DNA of 32,019 nucleotides from Bacteroidota bacterium (GTDB lineage Bacteria; Bacteroidota; Bacteroidia; UKL13-3): NCBI GenBank assembly GCA_947491825.1, contig CANLLM010000024.1, positions 1 to 32,019 of the forward strand, read 5' to 3'. Shown piece by piece: positions 7,217 to 15,686 of this stretch (position 1 is its first letter; each line of letters starts with the position of its first letter). The notes under the pieces were generated by a model. It saw only the letters and a program-made list of their open reading frames with translations, ran no database searches and was not told where the DNA came from. The position numbers and the translations under genes were made by a program.

Positions 7217-10081
7217 ATGCGTCACCTTTTCATTGTTTATCTTCTTAGCATTTTATCGTTGCACATTAAAGCGCAACAAACAACTGCTACTATAACAGGG
7301 GTAATAAAAGACAAAAAAGATAATTCCGAACTTATTGGAGTTAGTGTACTTATTAAAGGTACATCGTTTGGAGCTGCAACAGATATTAATGGACGATTTA
7401 CAATTAAAAATGTAAAACAAGGAGAATATAACCTAGAAATTTCATACTTAGGTTACAGCAAGGTAGTTTTAACAGAAATTAAAGTCAAAGCAGGTGAGGT
7501 AAGGGAACTATCCATTCAACTTCAACCAGCAGCAGTGAGCACAGGCGATGATGTTATTATTATAGGAAAGCGGCCCCTTATAGATGTAGATAAGGCGCAA
7601 TCAGTAAATACCATTAGCCAAGAAGCCATAGAACTTGCTCCCGCAAGACAAATTCAAAGTATTATTAACACACAGCCAGGAGTTGTAAACTCTCCTGCAG
7701 GTGTAAGTATACGTGGTGGTCGAACATACGAAACAGGTATGTATGTTGATGGAGTGAAAGTAACCGATCCACTGGCGGGTACAGGTTTTGGTTTAGATTT
7801 AGGAAGTAATGCAGTAGGCGATATTGAAGTAACTACTGGTGGAATTGGTGCTGATGTGGGAGATGCTACAGCAGGTGTGGTAAATACAAAAACCCGTAAT
7901 GGGGGTGACAAGTTTGAGTTCGGATTGAACCATAAACGCGATCATTTCGGATTTAATAAAAGTAGTCGTGCCAATTGGAATACATCCATTACCGAAATGA
8001 ACTTTAGCGGGCCACTTATGCGTAAAACGTTCGAGAATAGGTTAAAATTTTCCGTTGCATTACGTGGGGCTTTTAGCGATGAATATTATAAAACGCCTGC
8101 AAACCAAGTTATATCAAACCTATATCCTGAACAAGGTTGGGGTGATAGCCGCTTGTGGAGCCCATACCAAGACAACAAATGGAGTGTTTTTGGTAAATTA
8201 AATTACAACTTCAAATCTGGTAAAAGTTTAATGATTTCTGGCTTACGCTCATTAACCATTAATCAAGACGTAAACATGTTGCGTATTTTTGGTAATGATT
8301 TACCATTTCAGCCAGGCTATCAATACAACTTTAGCCAACAAATGGATAATGCCAATACATACACGCATGATGCAAATATGGTTTCAATAGATTGGAAACA
8401 ATCATTGAGCAAACGTTTTTCATACACCGTTTTAGCTTCACGTTTTTTTGTAAAATTACAAGCTGATGCGAATGGTCGCCCATGGAGACCAACATCTGTT
8501 GATCAAGTGTTAGACCCTGCATCCATCAACCAGTATCCATCTACTTATTTTAATCCTGGCGATTCCGTTTCTTTCGTCAATCTTTCATCGGGATTTTATA
8601 ATAATGGCGGTATCGCAACTTTATGGCATTCGCATTATTTTGAAGAGTATGCCGTTAAAGCCCAAGGTAATTTGGTTTCATTAAACTCTATGAACAAATT
8701 AACATTTGGCTTTGAAGCTAAGATGCAAGAAATGCAATGGATTGATATTATACGCCCATGGGTAGGGGCTCCTCTACCACTTGCAGGCGGAGGCGAATCT
8801 CAAACATTCCGTTTAGGGCAACAAAGTGATGTTTGGAAGGTAAGTCCACAACGCGGAGGTATTTTTGTTACCGACCAAATTAAATATAAGGGTTTAGTGG
8901 CAAGCGTTGGTGGTCGTTTTGAATACTGGGCGCCAGGCAAGTTTGTTGATGATGCCGTGGCTAATCCTCGCTCTCCAATCAGAGAAGAAATTCGTCAATC
9001 ATATTTAGACAACAGCGTAAAAATTGGTGGTTTGAGATATAAGTTTCGTTTCTTACCTAAAATATCAGCATCCTTTCCCATTCGCGAAAACCAAATGTTG
9101 TATTTTAACTACGGACACAATACCATCTTACCTCACCCGTCATTTATTTATCCAGGGTTAGATCCTTTTTACCAAGACCGATCAACCATAGCTAATGTGG
9201 GTAATCCTGACTTAAACCCTGAGGTAGATATTAGCTACGAAATTGGTTTAAAAACACAAATTACCAGTAACGATGCATTTACATTTTCTGCATTTTGGAA
9301 AGACAAATACGATTTTATTACCACAGCAAACGTGTTTATTGCCGATGGAACTGGCCGTGAAGTTGCTCGGACCATCAGAATAAATAGTGATTATGCGCGT
9401 AGCCGAGGTGTGGAGTTTGGATACATAAAACGAATTGGCAATTGGTACAATGGACAGTTATCTTACACTTACCAAGTAACAACTGGACAAAGTGCAAGTG
9501 CCAATGACAAGTTAAAAGAGTTATTGGCTTCTGGCGCAAGCGAAGATACCCGCGAATTTTATTTGCCTTGGGATGTGCCCCACAACTTAAAAACAAATCA
9601 CATTTTTAAAATTGATACTAAGAATGGTTTGTTTAACAAAAAGTGGTTAAACAAAATGAGTATTTATTTGGAAACCAACTTAAGAAGTGGCGTCCGTTAT
9701 ACGCCATTTATTTTCGATAGAACAGATGTAAATATTGGGAGGCCAATATATGTTCAGGATCCAAATCCTGATGCACGGTGGAGTAAGGTTGGCGAATATT
9801 GGTTCTGGACTGATATTACATTTACTAGATGGTGGAAAATAAAAGGTAAATCTCAAGTTAATTTTAGCGTTCAAATAACAAATTTATTTGATAACAAAAA
9901 CGCAACAATCATTAACCCGGTTACCGGAACAGCATACAACTACGGGCAAAATGTGCCAGATAGTTGGGTTGACCCGCGCTACCGCGATCCGCGCTTAGGT
10001 GTAACAGGACCTGCGCCAACCAACCCTGCTAGATATATGGCCCAACGCCATATTATGTTTGGTATAGCCGTTAAGTTTTAA
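7217..10081 (+). CDS. TonB-dependent outer-membrane receptor
   Basis: A 954-residue outer-membrane transporter driven by TonB. Order of parts: signal peptide MRHLFIVYLLSILSLHIKAQ; carboxypeptidase-regulatory-like beta domain at about residues 24-105 (GVIKDKKDNSELIGVSVLIKG, TDINGRFTIKNV, YLGYSK); and a plug domain at about 140-235 with IINTQPGVVNSPAGVSIRGG and MYVDGVKVTDP. A large beta-barrel with many aromatic-rich alternating strands follows, ending in the usual terminal Phe (IMFGIAVKF). There is no SusD-like partner next to it, so a glycan role is not supported and the substrate is unknown. It is a stand-alone gene; its stop codon overlaps the convergent permease stop. Confidence 0.93.
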   Translation: MRHLFIVYLLSILSLHIKAQQTTATITGVIKDKKDNSELIGVSVLIKGTSFGAATDINGRFTIKNVKQGEYNLEISYLGYSKVVLTEIKVKAGEVRELSIQLQPAAVSTGDDVIIIGKRPLIDVDKAQSVNTISQEAIELAPARQIQSIINTQPGVVNSPAGVSIRGGRTYETGMYVDGVKVTDPLAGTGFGLDLGSNAVGDIEVTTGGIGADVGDATAGVVNTKTRNGGDKFEFGLNHKRDHFGFNKSSRANWNTSITEMNFSGPLMRKTFENRLKFSVALRGAFSDEYYKTPANQVISNLYPEQGWGDSRLWSPYQDNKWSVFGKLNYNFKSGKSLMISGLRSLTINQDVNMLRIFGNDLPFQPGYQYNFSQQMDNANTYTHDANMVSIDWKQSLSKRFSYTVLASRFFVKLQADANGRPWRPTSVDQVLDPASINQYPSTYFNPGDSVSFVNLSSGFYNNGGIATLWHSHYFEEYAVKAQGNLVSLNSMNKLTFGFEAKMQEMQWIDIIRPWVGAPLPLAGGGESQTFRLGQQSDVWKVSPQRGGIFVTDQIKYKGLVASVGGRFEYWAPGKFVDDAVANPRSPIREEIRQSYLDNSVKIGGLRYKFRFLPKISASFPIRENQMLYFNYGHNTILPHPSFIYPGLDPFYQDRSTIANVGNPDLNPEVDISYEIGLKTQITSNDAFTFSAFWKDKYDFITTANVFIADGTGREVARTIRINSDYARSRGVEFGYIKRIGNWYNGQLSYTYQVTTGQSASANDKLKELLASGASEDTREFYLPWDVPHNLKTNHIFKIDTKNGLFNKKWLNKMSIYLETNLRSGVRYTPFIFDRTDVNIGRPIYVQDPNPDARWSKVGEYWFWTDITFTRWWKIKGKSQVNFSVQITNLFDNKNATIINPVTGTAYNYGQNVPDSWVDPRYRDPRLGVTGPAPTNPARYMAQRHIMFGIAVKF

Positions 10082-11433
10082 TGTTGTTTTTTCTTTAAAT
10101 TTATTAGGTAATAAACTGGTATTCCAAGTATTACTATACCAATTCCGGGTATGGTGTATTCTGGTTTAAAGGCTAATAAGTTTACACAAATGAATAGCGC
10201 CATTAAAACATACAAAGCGGGTACCAATGGGTATCCCCAAACTTTATAAGTGCGCACTATTTCGGGTTGTTTTTTGCGTAAAATAAAAACACCTACAACC
10301 GTTAATACATAAAAAATTAAAACTGCTATTACCACATAATCAAGTAAGTTTCCGTAACTACCGCTAAGCGTTAAGAGGCTTGTCCAAACAGCTTGAATAA
10401 CCAAAGCAAATTGAGGCACGTGGTGCTTGTTTAATGATGATGCTTTTTTGAAAAATAATCCATCATTGGCCATGGCATAATATACACGCGCACCACTTAA
10501 GGTTAATCCATTAATACACCCAAAGGTACTGATCATAATTAAAGCAGCCATGATCGCTAAACCAATGTCTCCAAAAATATTATTGAGCAGAAGTGTTCCA
10601 ACCCTTCCATCCTTCGCTGTAGCAATATCATTAAAGGGTATGCTATATAAATAAATGTAATTAATAAAAATATAAAGTAACAAAACGCCTAGTGAACCAA
10701 TTGCTAATGAAAGAGGTAAATTCCGTTTAGGGTTATCAATTTCGCCACCAGTAAAAGTTACATTATTCCATGCATCACTACTAAAAATACTCCCCACTAA
10801 AGCGCCACAAAAAATACCCCAATAATTATACGTGCTTATTTGCGCGGGTAATTGCCAATTAATGTTTACTGCTGGCTGGGTTGCAATAAAATATAAGCCC
10901 GCACCTATCATAAAAAGTAATGCACCAATTTTAGTAATAGTAAACACATTTTGAATAAGCGTACCAGCACGTAACCCTTTAAAGTTGGAGTAAGTAAGCA
11001 ACCAAACAATAACAATTGCCAATATTTGTTTTGTTGAAACGGTAATGCCAGCAAATTCAAACAAAATATTATGATCGCTAATAATAGGGAAAAACACACC
11101 GCTATAAATAGCAAAGGCAACAGCAACTGCCGCAATGGTTCCAGTTTGAATCACAGTAAATAATGTCCAACCATATAAAAAACCAATTAATTTATTGTAC
11201 GACTCTTTAAGATAAATGTATTGTCCACCAGCTTTAGGCATCAAAGCGGCCAACTCGCCATAGCTAAGTGCAGCAAGTAATGTGAGCACTGCAGTTACTA
11301 ACCAAGCCAGAATAAGCATGGTTGGCGATTGGAGTTCAGCACTCATGGCAGCAGGAACTATAAATATTCCCGAACCAATCATGCTCCCCATGATCAGCAT
11401 GATGCAATCTGTTAACGATAGTTTTTTATTCAA
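10078..11433 (-). CDS. APC-family amino acid permease
   Basis: An inner-membrane amino acid/polyamine/organocation transporter of about 451 residues with roughly twelve hydrophobic segments. The first segment carries the superfamily signature LIMGSMIGSGIFIVPAAM. Next come ALSYGELAALMPKAGGQYIYLKE (the conserved segment around TM3) and FSSDAWNNVTFTGGEIDNPKRNLP near the middle, a pattern close to LAT-like exchangers. The substrate cannot be read from sequence. The track ORF starts at a TTG at 11472, but those bases abut a terminator hairpin. The TTG at 11433 gives NKKLSLTDCIMLIMGS, in register with family N-termini, and sits in the same TAAACGTTTTGAA context as yqgE. It converges with the TonB receptor gene, overlapping its stop codon. 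Confidence 0.9.
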   Translation of the reverse strand: MNKKLSLTDCIMLIMGSMIGSGIFIVPAAMSAELQSPTMLILAWLVTAVLTLLAALSYGELAALMPKAGGQYIYLKESYNKLIGFLYGWTLFTVIQTGTIAAVAVAFAIYSGVFFPIISDHNILFEFAGITVSTKQILAIVIVWLLTYSNFKGLRAGTLIQNVFTITKIGALLFMIGAGLYFIATQPAVNINWQLPAQISTYNYWGIFCGALVGSIFSSDAWNNVTFTGGEIDNPKRNLPLSLAIGSLGVLLLYIFINYIYLYSIPFNDIATAKDGRVGTLLLNNIFGDIGLAIMAALIMISTFGCINGLTLSGARVYYAMANDGLFFKKASSLNKHHVPQFALVIQAVWTSLLTLSGSYGNLLDYVVIAVLIFYVLTVVGVFILRKKQPEIVRTYKVWGYPLVPALYVLMALFICVNLLAFKPEYTIPGIGIVILGIPVYYLINLKKKQH

Positions 11434-11449
11434 AACGTTTATTTTTAAA
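11429..11449 (-). promoter_or_regulatory. Shared 21-nt start-site element, copy 2 (permease)
   Basis: Minus-strand TTTAAAAATAAACGTTTTGAA, identical at 20 of 21 positions to the element at the yqgE start (2762-2782). The TTG near its end is the preferred permease start. Confidence 0.5.
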
Positions 11450-11471
11450 GAAGGTATATAAATAAAGTTCA

Positions 11472-11503
11472 AAAAAAACGCCCTGCCAAACAGAGCGTTT
11501 TTG
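11472..11503. terminator. Terminator downstream of the coiled-coil gene
   Basis: AAAAACGC and GCGTTTTT are complementary around an inner CTG-CCAAA-CAG hairpin. On the minus strand the stem is followed by a T-run, so it should end the transcript of the gene at 11530-12450 before the permease. It could also act on the plus strand. Confidence 0.75.
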
Positions 11504-11529
11504 TTTATTTAGTTCAATTAATTACTATT

Positions 11530-12450
11530 TTATTTTAATTCGAATGAAGCCGAACCAATTTGGAATCCATCAATAAACAACTCCACTTTGTAAACACCCT
11601 TACCAAATGTGGACCCTTTGGTCCAATAGGTAGTTGCCTCTTGGGATTTTTGATTAAAAGAAATTTGCTGTTTGGCAGAGTATAACGACTCTTGTCCTTG
11701 GAAGTTAAATGTTCCCGAACCGGCAGCTTCATTGTAAAGGGTAGCTCCATCCGGCCCAACCACCTTAATAAACACCGTTTTTTCACCAGGATCGTTTACG
11801 TAGTTTTCGTCTAGTGTATACGTAATTTTTAGTTTTTCTAATTGTGTTGCACGATTGGTTTCACGCTCCTTACCGTTGCTTCTGTTTTTAACGCCTGTAA
11901 TAAAAATAGATTTAGCATTAAGTTTTGCACCTATGGCTACCTTATTGTTCAGTCGCACATTTTCCATGGTAAGGTTTTCGTTTTGGCGTTTTTCTTTATC
12001 AACTTTACCCCGTAAATTCTTGTTCTCGCTACTTAATTGATTAATTTGGGTAGATAAAGAATCAATTTGATTCAGGTATTTACGTTTGTAATAGCGCAAT
12101 TGATCAATCTCTTCCATTGCTTTTTCTAACTGAACCCTATTTAAACGGCCTGAACGCAACAAACTCTCAATTCGCTCTGCATATTCTTGCAACGAATCGT
12201 TTTTCTCTTTCAAAAAAGCATCCAACTCACTATTTTTACCCTTATATAAATCGAGGTTTGATTCGGTCTCCCCCAATATTTTCTCTAATTCTGCTTTAAC
12301 AGAGTCTGTTGCAAACAAAGCTTCCTCGGTTTGAACCAGTTTTTTATCTGTGGTAAAGTAATTATAAATAAATAAGCCATTTAAAGCCAATAATATAACT
12401 ATGATTATAATATAGTATATCTTACCCGAACTCTTACGTTGTTCTTCCAT
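11530..12450 (-). CDS. Membrane-anchored coiled-coil protein of unknown function
   Basis: A 306-residue protein in three parts. A single N-terminal membrane segment at about residues 10-32 (YYIIIIVILLALNGLFIYNY) is preceded by KSSGK, suggesting an inner-membrane anchor with the rest in the periplasm. Residues about 38-165 form a long heptad-rich coiled coil full of Glu, Lys, Leu and Asn. Residues about 175-306 look like a compact beta domain (IFITGVKNRSNG, KLKITYTLDENYVNDPGEKTVFIKVVGPDG, GVYKVELFIDGFQIGSASFELK). I know similar uncharacterised proteins in Bacteroidota but no established role. A structural or envelope-tethering function is only a guess. It is monocistronic, with a terminator downstream and a divergent rmlC-type gene upstream. 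Confidence 0.75.
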   Translation of the reverse strand: MEEQRKSSGKIYYIIIIVILLALNGLFIYNYFTTDKKLVQTEEALFATDSVKAELEKILGETESNLDLYKGKNSELDAFLKEKNDSLQEYAERIESLLRSGRLNRVQLEKAMEEIDQLRYYKRKYLNQIDSLSTQINQLSSENKNLRGKVDKEKRQNENLTMENVRLNNKVAIGAKLNAKSIFITGVKNRSNGKERETNRATQLEKLKITYTLDENYVNDPGEKTVFIKVVGPDGATLYNEAAGSGTFNFQGQESLYSAKQQISFNQKSQEATTYWTKGSTFGKGVYKVELFIDGFQIGSASFELK

Positions 12451-12520
12451 GTGTGCAAAAATAACAGAATTTATTAAAAACGATACCTCATTATCAATGT
12501 GTGTATGTGGTATAATTTTA

Positions 12521-12528
12521 TACTTTTG
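12521..12528 (+). promoter_or_regulatory. -7 box upstream of the RmlC-type gene
   Basis: TACTTTTG matches TAnnTTTG exactly and ends 26 bp before the TTG start at 12555, giving a short leader. No -33 TTG at standard spacing was seen. Confidence 0.45.
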
Positions 12529-12554
12529 CGAAGTTAATCTTAATTATCACATCA

Positions 12555-13097
12555 TTGGAAATAACAACAACGCCATTGGCAGGTTTATTGGTAATTAAAC
12601 CAAAAGTATTTTACGATTCGCGGGGCTATTTTTTCGAACCATATAATAAGCAGCGATACTTCGATATAGGCATTACTCATGAGTTTGTGCAAGACAATCA
12701 ATCCTTGTCGCAATTTGGTGCTGTTAGGGGTTTACATTTTCAGTCCACACCTTTTGAACAAGGAAAATTAGTTCGTGTAATAAAGGGGGCCGTGTTAGAT
12801 GTGGTGGTGGATATTAGAAAAAATGCTGCTACATATGGCCAACATTATGAAATTGAATTAAATGAGGAGAATATGATTCAGTTTTGGATTCCTCCGGGAT
12901 TTGCACATGGATTTGCTACGTTAAGAGATAATACAATTTTTGAGTATAAGTGCACCAACATATACAACAAAGAAAGCGAAGGCGGTATTTTATGGAATGA
13001 TTCAGCACTAAATATAAATTGGCAAACTGAATCACCTATAGTTTCTGAGAAAGACCAAATTTTACCGTTTTTCAAAGATTTTGTTTCACCCTTTTAA
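12555..13097 (+). CDS. rfbC: dTDP-4-dehydrorhamnose 3,5-epimerase family protein
   Basis: A 180-residue cupin of the RmlC family, which epimerises C3 and C5 of dTDP-4-keto-6-deoxyglucose on the way to dTDP-L-rhamnose or a related deoxysugar. Seen: VFYDSRGYFFEPYNKQRY; the catalytic-His region AVRGLHFQ; VIKGAVLDVVVDIRKNAATYGQ; and WIPPGFAHGFATLRDNTIFEYKCTNIYNKESEGGILWND. All are in family order. No other rml genes are nearby, so the exact sugar is open. The start is a TTG: no ATG lies in frame upstream, and the product MEITTTPLAGLLVIKPKVF matches normal family N-termini. The next gene starts 14 bp downstream and is probably cotranscribed. Confidence 0.92.
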   Translation: MEITTTPLAGLLVIKPKVFYDSRGYFFEPYNKQRYFDIGITHEFVQDNQSLSQFGAVRGLHFQSTPFEQGKLVRVIKGAVLDVVVDIRKNAATYGQHYEIELNEENMIQFWIPPGFAHGFATLRDNTIFEYKCTNIYNKESEGGILWNDSALNINWQTESPIVSEKDQILPFFKDFVSPF

Positions 13098-13111
13098 CTC
13101 ATTATAAACAG

Positions 13112-14071
13112 ATGGAAATTGATGAAGAAACCTTGAGTTTATTAAATCAGCTCAGACAAAAATATACCAAATCAGGGCAAGATATTAAAGCCTACTTAGA
13201 AGGCTTGTTGCATGCAAATTACCTTAACTATTGGGATTATGTTGAGGTTGATACCTTACTTACATTACAAAAACCGAGAACCCCAATTAAAGATGAAGTA
13301 ATTTTCATCATTTATCATCAAATTACTGAGTTGTATTTCAGACTTACGTTGCACGAAATGGAGCAAATTGCGGATCAATCAGAAAACATAGACCCTGATT
13401 TTTTTGCATCACGTGTTAAACGTATCAACTCCTATTTCCGAAACCTAACCCAATCGTTTGAAATTATGGTTGATGGAATGGACCATAAACAATTCTTGCA
13501 ATACAGAATGAGCTTATTACCTGCAAGTGGCTTTCAAAGTGCACAGTATCGTATGATAGAGATTTGCGCAACTGATTTGATTTATTTAGTTGATAAAGAT
13601 TATCAAAATAAAATCACTTTCAACGCAACTATACATGAACAATTTGAACACATCTATTGGAAAGCAGGTGCAACAGAATTGGCAACAGGTAAAAAAACAT
13701 TAACACTTACCCAATTTGAAGAAAAATACAGCAATACATTAATTGAGTTGGCCCAAAAATACGCAACAAAAAACCTTTGGACCACATACAAACAAATGCC
13801 TGAAGATGCAAGAAATAATGCAGAATTAAGGAAGCAATTAAGGCAGTTTGATGTAAATGTAAATGTAAACTGGCCATTACAACATTATAAATCTGCAGTA
13901 AGGTATTTACACAAAAACCCGGAGGATATTGCTGCAACAGGTGGAACCAATTGGCAAAAATATCTTCCTCCTCGTTTCCAAAAACGTATTTTTTACCCTG
14001 AATTATGGAGTGAGAATGAAATGGAAGAATGGGGTAAACAAGGAATCATAGACTTGCTCACCAAAAAATAA
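13112..14071 (+). CDS. kynA: Tryptophan 2,3-dioxygenase
   Basis: Haem enzyme opening the indole ring of L-tryptophan to N-formylkynurenine, the first step of the kynurenine route. The 319-residue product has NYWDYVEVDTLLTLQKPRT at the N-terminus. YHQITELYFRLTLHEMEQI provides the distal-pocket helix, and LLPASGFQSAQYRMIE is the strongest family signature. The C-terminal part has QHYKSAVRYL, holding the likely proximal haem His, followed by DIAATGGTNWQKYLPPRF, which contains the substrate-binding TGG loop. Other kynurenine-pathway genes are not in the window. It shares an apparent transcript with the RmlC-type gene, with no functional link evident. A hairpin in the 3' end of the convergent ispD may terminate it. 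Confidence 0.93.
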   Translation: MEIDEETLSLLNQLRQKYTKSGQDIKAYLEGLLHANYLNYWDYVEVDTLLTLQKPRTPIKDEVIFIIYHQITELYFRLTLHEMEQIADQSENIDPDFFASRVKRINSYFRNLTQSFEIMVDGMDHKQFLQYRMSLLPASGFQSAQYRMIEICATDLIYLVDKDYQNKITFNATIHEQFEHIYWKAGATELATGKKTLTLTQFEEKYSNTLIELAQKYATKNLWTTYKQMPEDARNNAELRKQLRQFDVNVNVNWPLQHYKSAVRYLHKNPEDIAATGGTNWQKYLPPRFQKRIFYPELWSENEMEEWGKQGIIDLLTKK

Positions 14072-14072
14072 T

Positions 14073-14726
14073 TTAAAGAAATAATTCCGCCAGAGGTAAA
14101 TCATCTGGCGTTGTTATTTTAATATTGGTGTATTCACCTTTTACAAGGTGAATGTTATTTCCTGCCGATTCAAAAGCAGAAGCATCATCTGTAAATATTT
14201 CTTGATAAACTGTTTGCCCATATACTTTTTTGAGTAAGGCTAGGTTAAAAGTTTGCGGGGTTTGAATTAAATAGTATTTACTTCTATCTACAGCAATAGA
14301 TTTTTCTTCATCAACCATCCGAATGCTATCTTTTAATGGAACAGCTACAATAGCGTTACCATACTTTAAAGCTTCATCAAAACTATTGGTAATTATTTGC
14401 TCAGATATACATGGCCTAACACCATCATGAATTGCAACCAAACCTTCATTAGGTAAAGCACTTAAACCATTTAAGACAGAAAAAAAACGTTCACTTCCAC
14501 CCTTTACTACGGTGTGCGCTAACAAAAAATTGTACTGTTTACACAACTCACCCCAATAGCTAATTTGCGTATCGGGTAAAACCAAAATAATCTGTTTGCA
14601 GTTAGAAAATTTCTGGAGTGTGTGCATTAACACCGGCTTACCTTTAAGCAATAAAAATTGTTTAGGTATATCGGTTTCCATGCGCAAGCCATTACCTCCG
14701 GCAACAACAACTGCATACTTATCCAT
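14073..14726 (-). CDS. ispD: 2-C-methyl-D-erythritol 4-phosphate cytidylyltransferase
   Basis: Transfers CMP from CTP to methylerythritol phosphate in the MEP route to isoprenoid precursors. The 217 residues begin with the nucleotide-binding AVVVAGGNGLRMETDIPKQF. They also contain VAIHDGVRPCISEQII, the DSIRMVDEEKSIAVDRSKYYLIQTPQTFN region and DDASAFESAGNNIHLVKGEYTNIKITTPDDL, all in the order of IspD. A TarI-like cytidylyltransferase is a less likely alternative given the QTPQTF and DDASAFE segments. It starts 1 bp after the stop of the upstream oxygenase gene, so the two form one transcript. Confidence 0.93.
   Translation of the reverse strand: MDKYAVVVAGGNGLRMETDIPKQFLLLKGKPVLMHTLQKFSNCKQIILVLPDTQISYWGELCKQYNFLLAHTVVKGGSERFFSVLNGLSALPNEGLVAIHDGVRPCISEQIITNSFDEALKYGNAIVAVPLKDSIRMVDEEKSIAVDRSKYYLIQTPQTFNLALLKKVYGQTVYQEIFTDDASAFESAGNNIHLVKGEYTNIKITTPDDLPLAELFL
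14088..14120 (+). terminator. Hairpin inside the ispD 3' end, possible terminator for kynA
   Basis: CGCCAGA-GGTAAATCA-TCTGGCG, a perfect 7-bp stem followed by TTGTTATTTT on the plus strand. It lies within the last codons of the convergent ispD, only 16 bp past the kynA stop. Confidence 0.5.
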
Positions 14727-14727
14727 T

Positions 14728-15498
14728 TTAATGATCGGCTGTTTTACTTTTACTGAATATGCTTTTTAGTTTAACCGCAGGAACCCAAATTTTAGATAAT
14801 ATATATTTTATAGGGTTGCTTTTTTCTACATGCCAAACTGTGGTGCGCGAATCTTCCAAAGGTTTATCATGTAAAGTATAAGCATAGGCAGCTATACTGG
14901 TGCGGTATTTACCTTCAGGAAAACGAATAGCATCATAACCATGCAGGGTATAGCCACGGCAAAGCATAATAGCTAATCGGTTAAAAGGCACATCAACTTC
15001 TGTTTTAATACCCGTATCAGCATGCTCAAGTTTCAACTCTCCACCATGCTCTTTTTTCCAATCTTTATTGATGTACAACAACAAGTTTAAATTCCTGAAC
15101 CACTTATCGTTTAATGGGTGGTAATTAAAATCAGCATGCATATCTAAAAAGCTGCCTGTTTTTCCTTGATGAATTCCACCACCATAAAAAGCATCATCAA
15201 CAAATACATCTTCATTGCTCACATACTTCAACCAATTCTGAAAACGTTCTGAGATAAAATCTTGGTACAACTCTTCAAACAAACCACCCAATTCCCTATA
15301 CTTCGATTTCTCGAATTTATTTTTACCAAAAACATAATCCGCACTAGGTGTTTCTATATCAGGTATCAAGTTGTATAATTCTGCCAATTTAACTTCGTCA
15401 CAAACACCGTCAACCGCTAAATGCGGAAATGGCTTCGCATTTAAAAAATCATTCCTAAACTTTTCTTGATTGGCCTCTATAAAATCAAATCTAATCAT
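14728..15498 (-). CDS. 2-oxoglutarate/Fe(II)-dependent oxygenase
   Basis: A 256-residue double-stranded beta-helix oxygenase. The metal-binding facial triad is visible: HxD in FLDMHADFNYHP and the distal His in RGYTLHGYDAI. The 2-oxoglutarate-binding Arg follows in KYRTSIAAYAYT. EHGGELKLEH fits the core jelly roll of prolyl-4-hydroxylase-like members. The substrate is unknown. The track ORF begins at a TTG at 15525; the ATG at 15498 (MIRFDFIEANQEKF) is preferred. A C-terminal basic, amphipathic tail (KYILSKIWVPAVKLKSIFSKSK) is present. It is cotranscribed with ispD and divergent from a TonB receptor across a 188-bp palindrome-rich gap. Confidence 0.88.
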   Translation of the reverse strand: MIRFDFIEANQEKFRNDFLNAKPFPHLAVDGVCDEVKLAELYNLIPDIETPSADYVFGKNKFEKSKYRELGGLFEELYQDFISERFQNWLKYVSNEDVFVDDAFYGGGIHQGKTGSFLDMHADFNYHPLNDKWFRNLNLLLYINKDWKKEHGGELKLEHADTGIKTEVDVPFNRLAIMLCRGYTLHGYDAIRFPEGKYRTSIAAYAYTLHDKPLEDSRTTVWHVEKSNPIKYILSKIWVPAVKLKSIFSKSKTADH

Positions 15499-15553
15499 TG
15501 CTTTAAAAGTAATAGTTTGAAACAAATATGCGCATTAGCATTGACAGTTTGAA

Positions 15554-15580
15554 TGATAATTATCAATATTACTGTAATAT
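15554..15580. promoter_or_regulatory. Two abutting palindromes, candidate operator
   Basis: TGATAATTATCA is a perfect 12-bp palindrome, immediately followed by ATATTAC-T-GTAATAT, a perfect 7-1-7 palindrome. The GATAAT/ATTATC words recall Fur-family boxes, but the match to the classical 19-bp Fur box is incomplete. It lies between divergent oxygenase and TonB receptor genes. Confidence 0.4.
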
Positions 15581-15608
15581 ATTGCAATCTTACATCAAGC
15601 ATCAAAAT

Positions 15609-15633
15609 AGATACTTTAAAAGTATAAGTATCT
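15609..15633. promoter_or_regulatory. Third palindrome in the same divergent gap
   Basis: AGATACTT and AAGTATCT form an 8-bp inverted repeat, and the overlapping ATACTTT-A-AAAGTAT is itself a perfect 7-1-7 palindrome. Two alternative dyads share the same ATACTT half-site. Confidence 0.35.
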
Positions 15634-15686
15634 GTTTAGGATGATTTTACGTTAAACCATTTTAAAATTTCATTGTTTATCTAAAG

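Noticed and set aside
11434-11472. TTG start of the permease at 11472
   Set aside because: It abuts a terminator hairpin; the TTG at 11433 has the same context as the yqgE start and gives the expected N-terminus.
15554-15580. Firm call of a Fur box
   Set aside because: The palindromes share GATAAT words but do not match the classical 19-bp box; kept only as a candidate operator.
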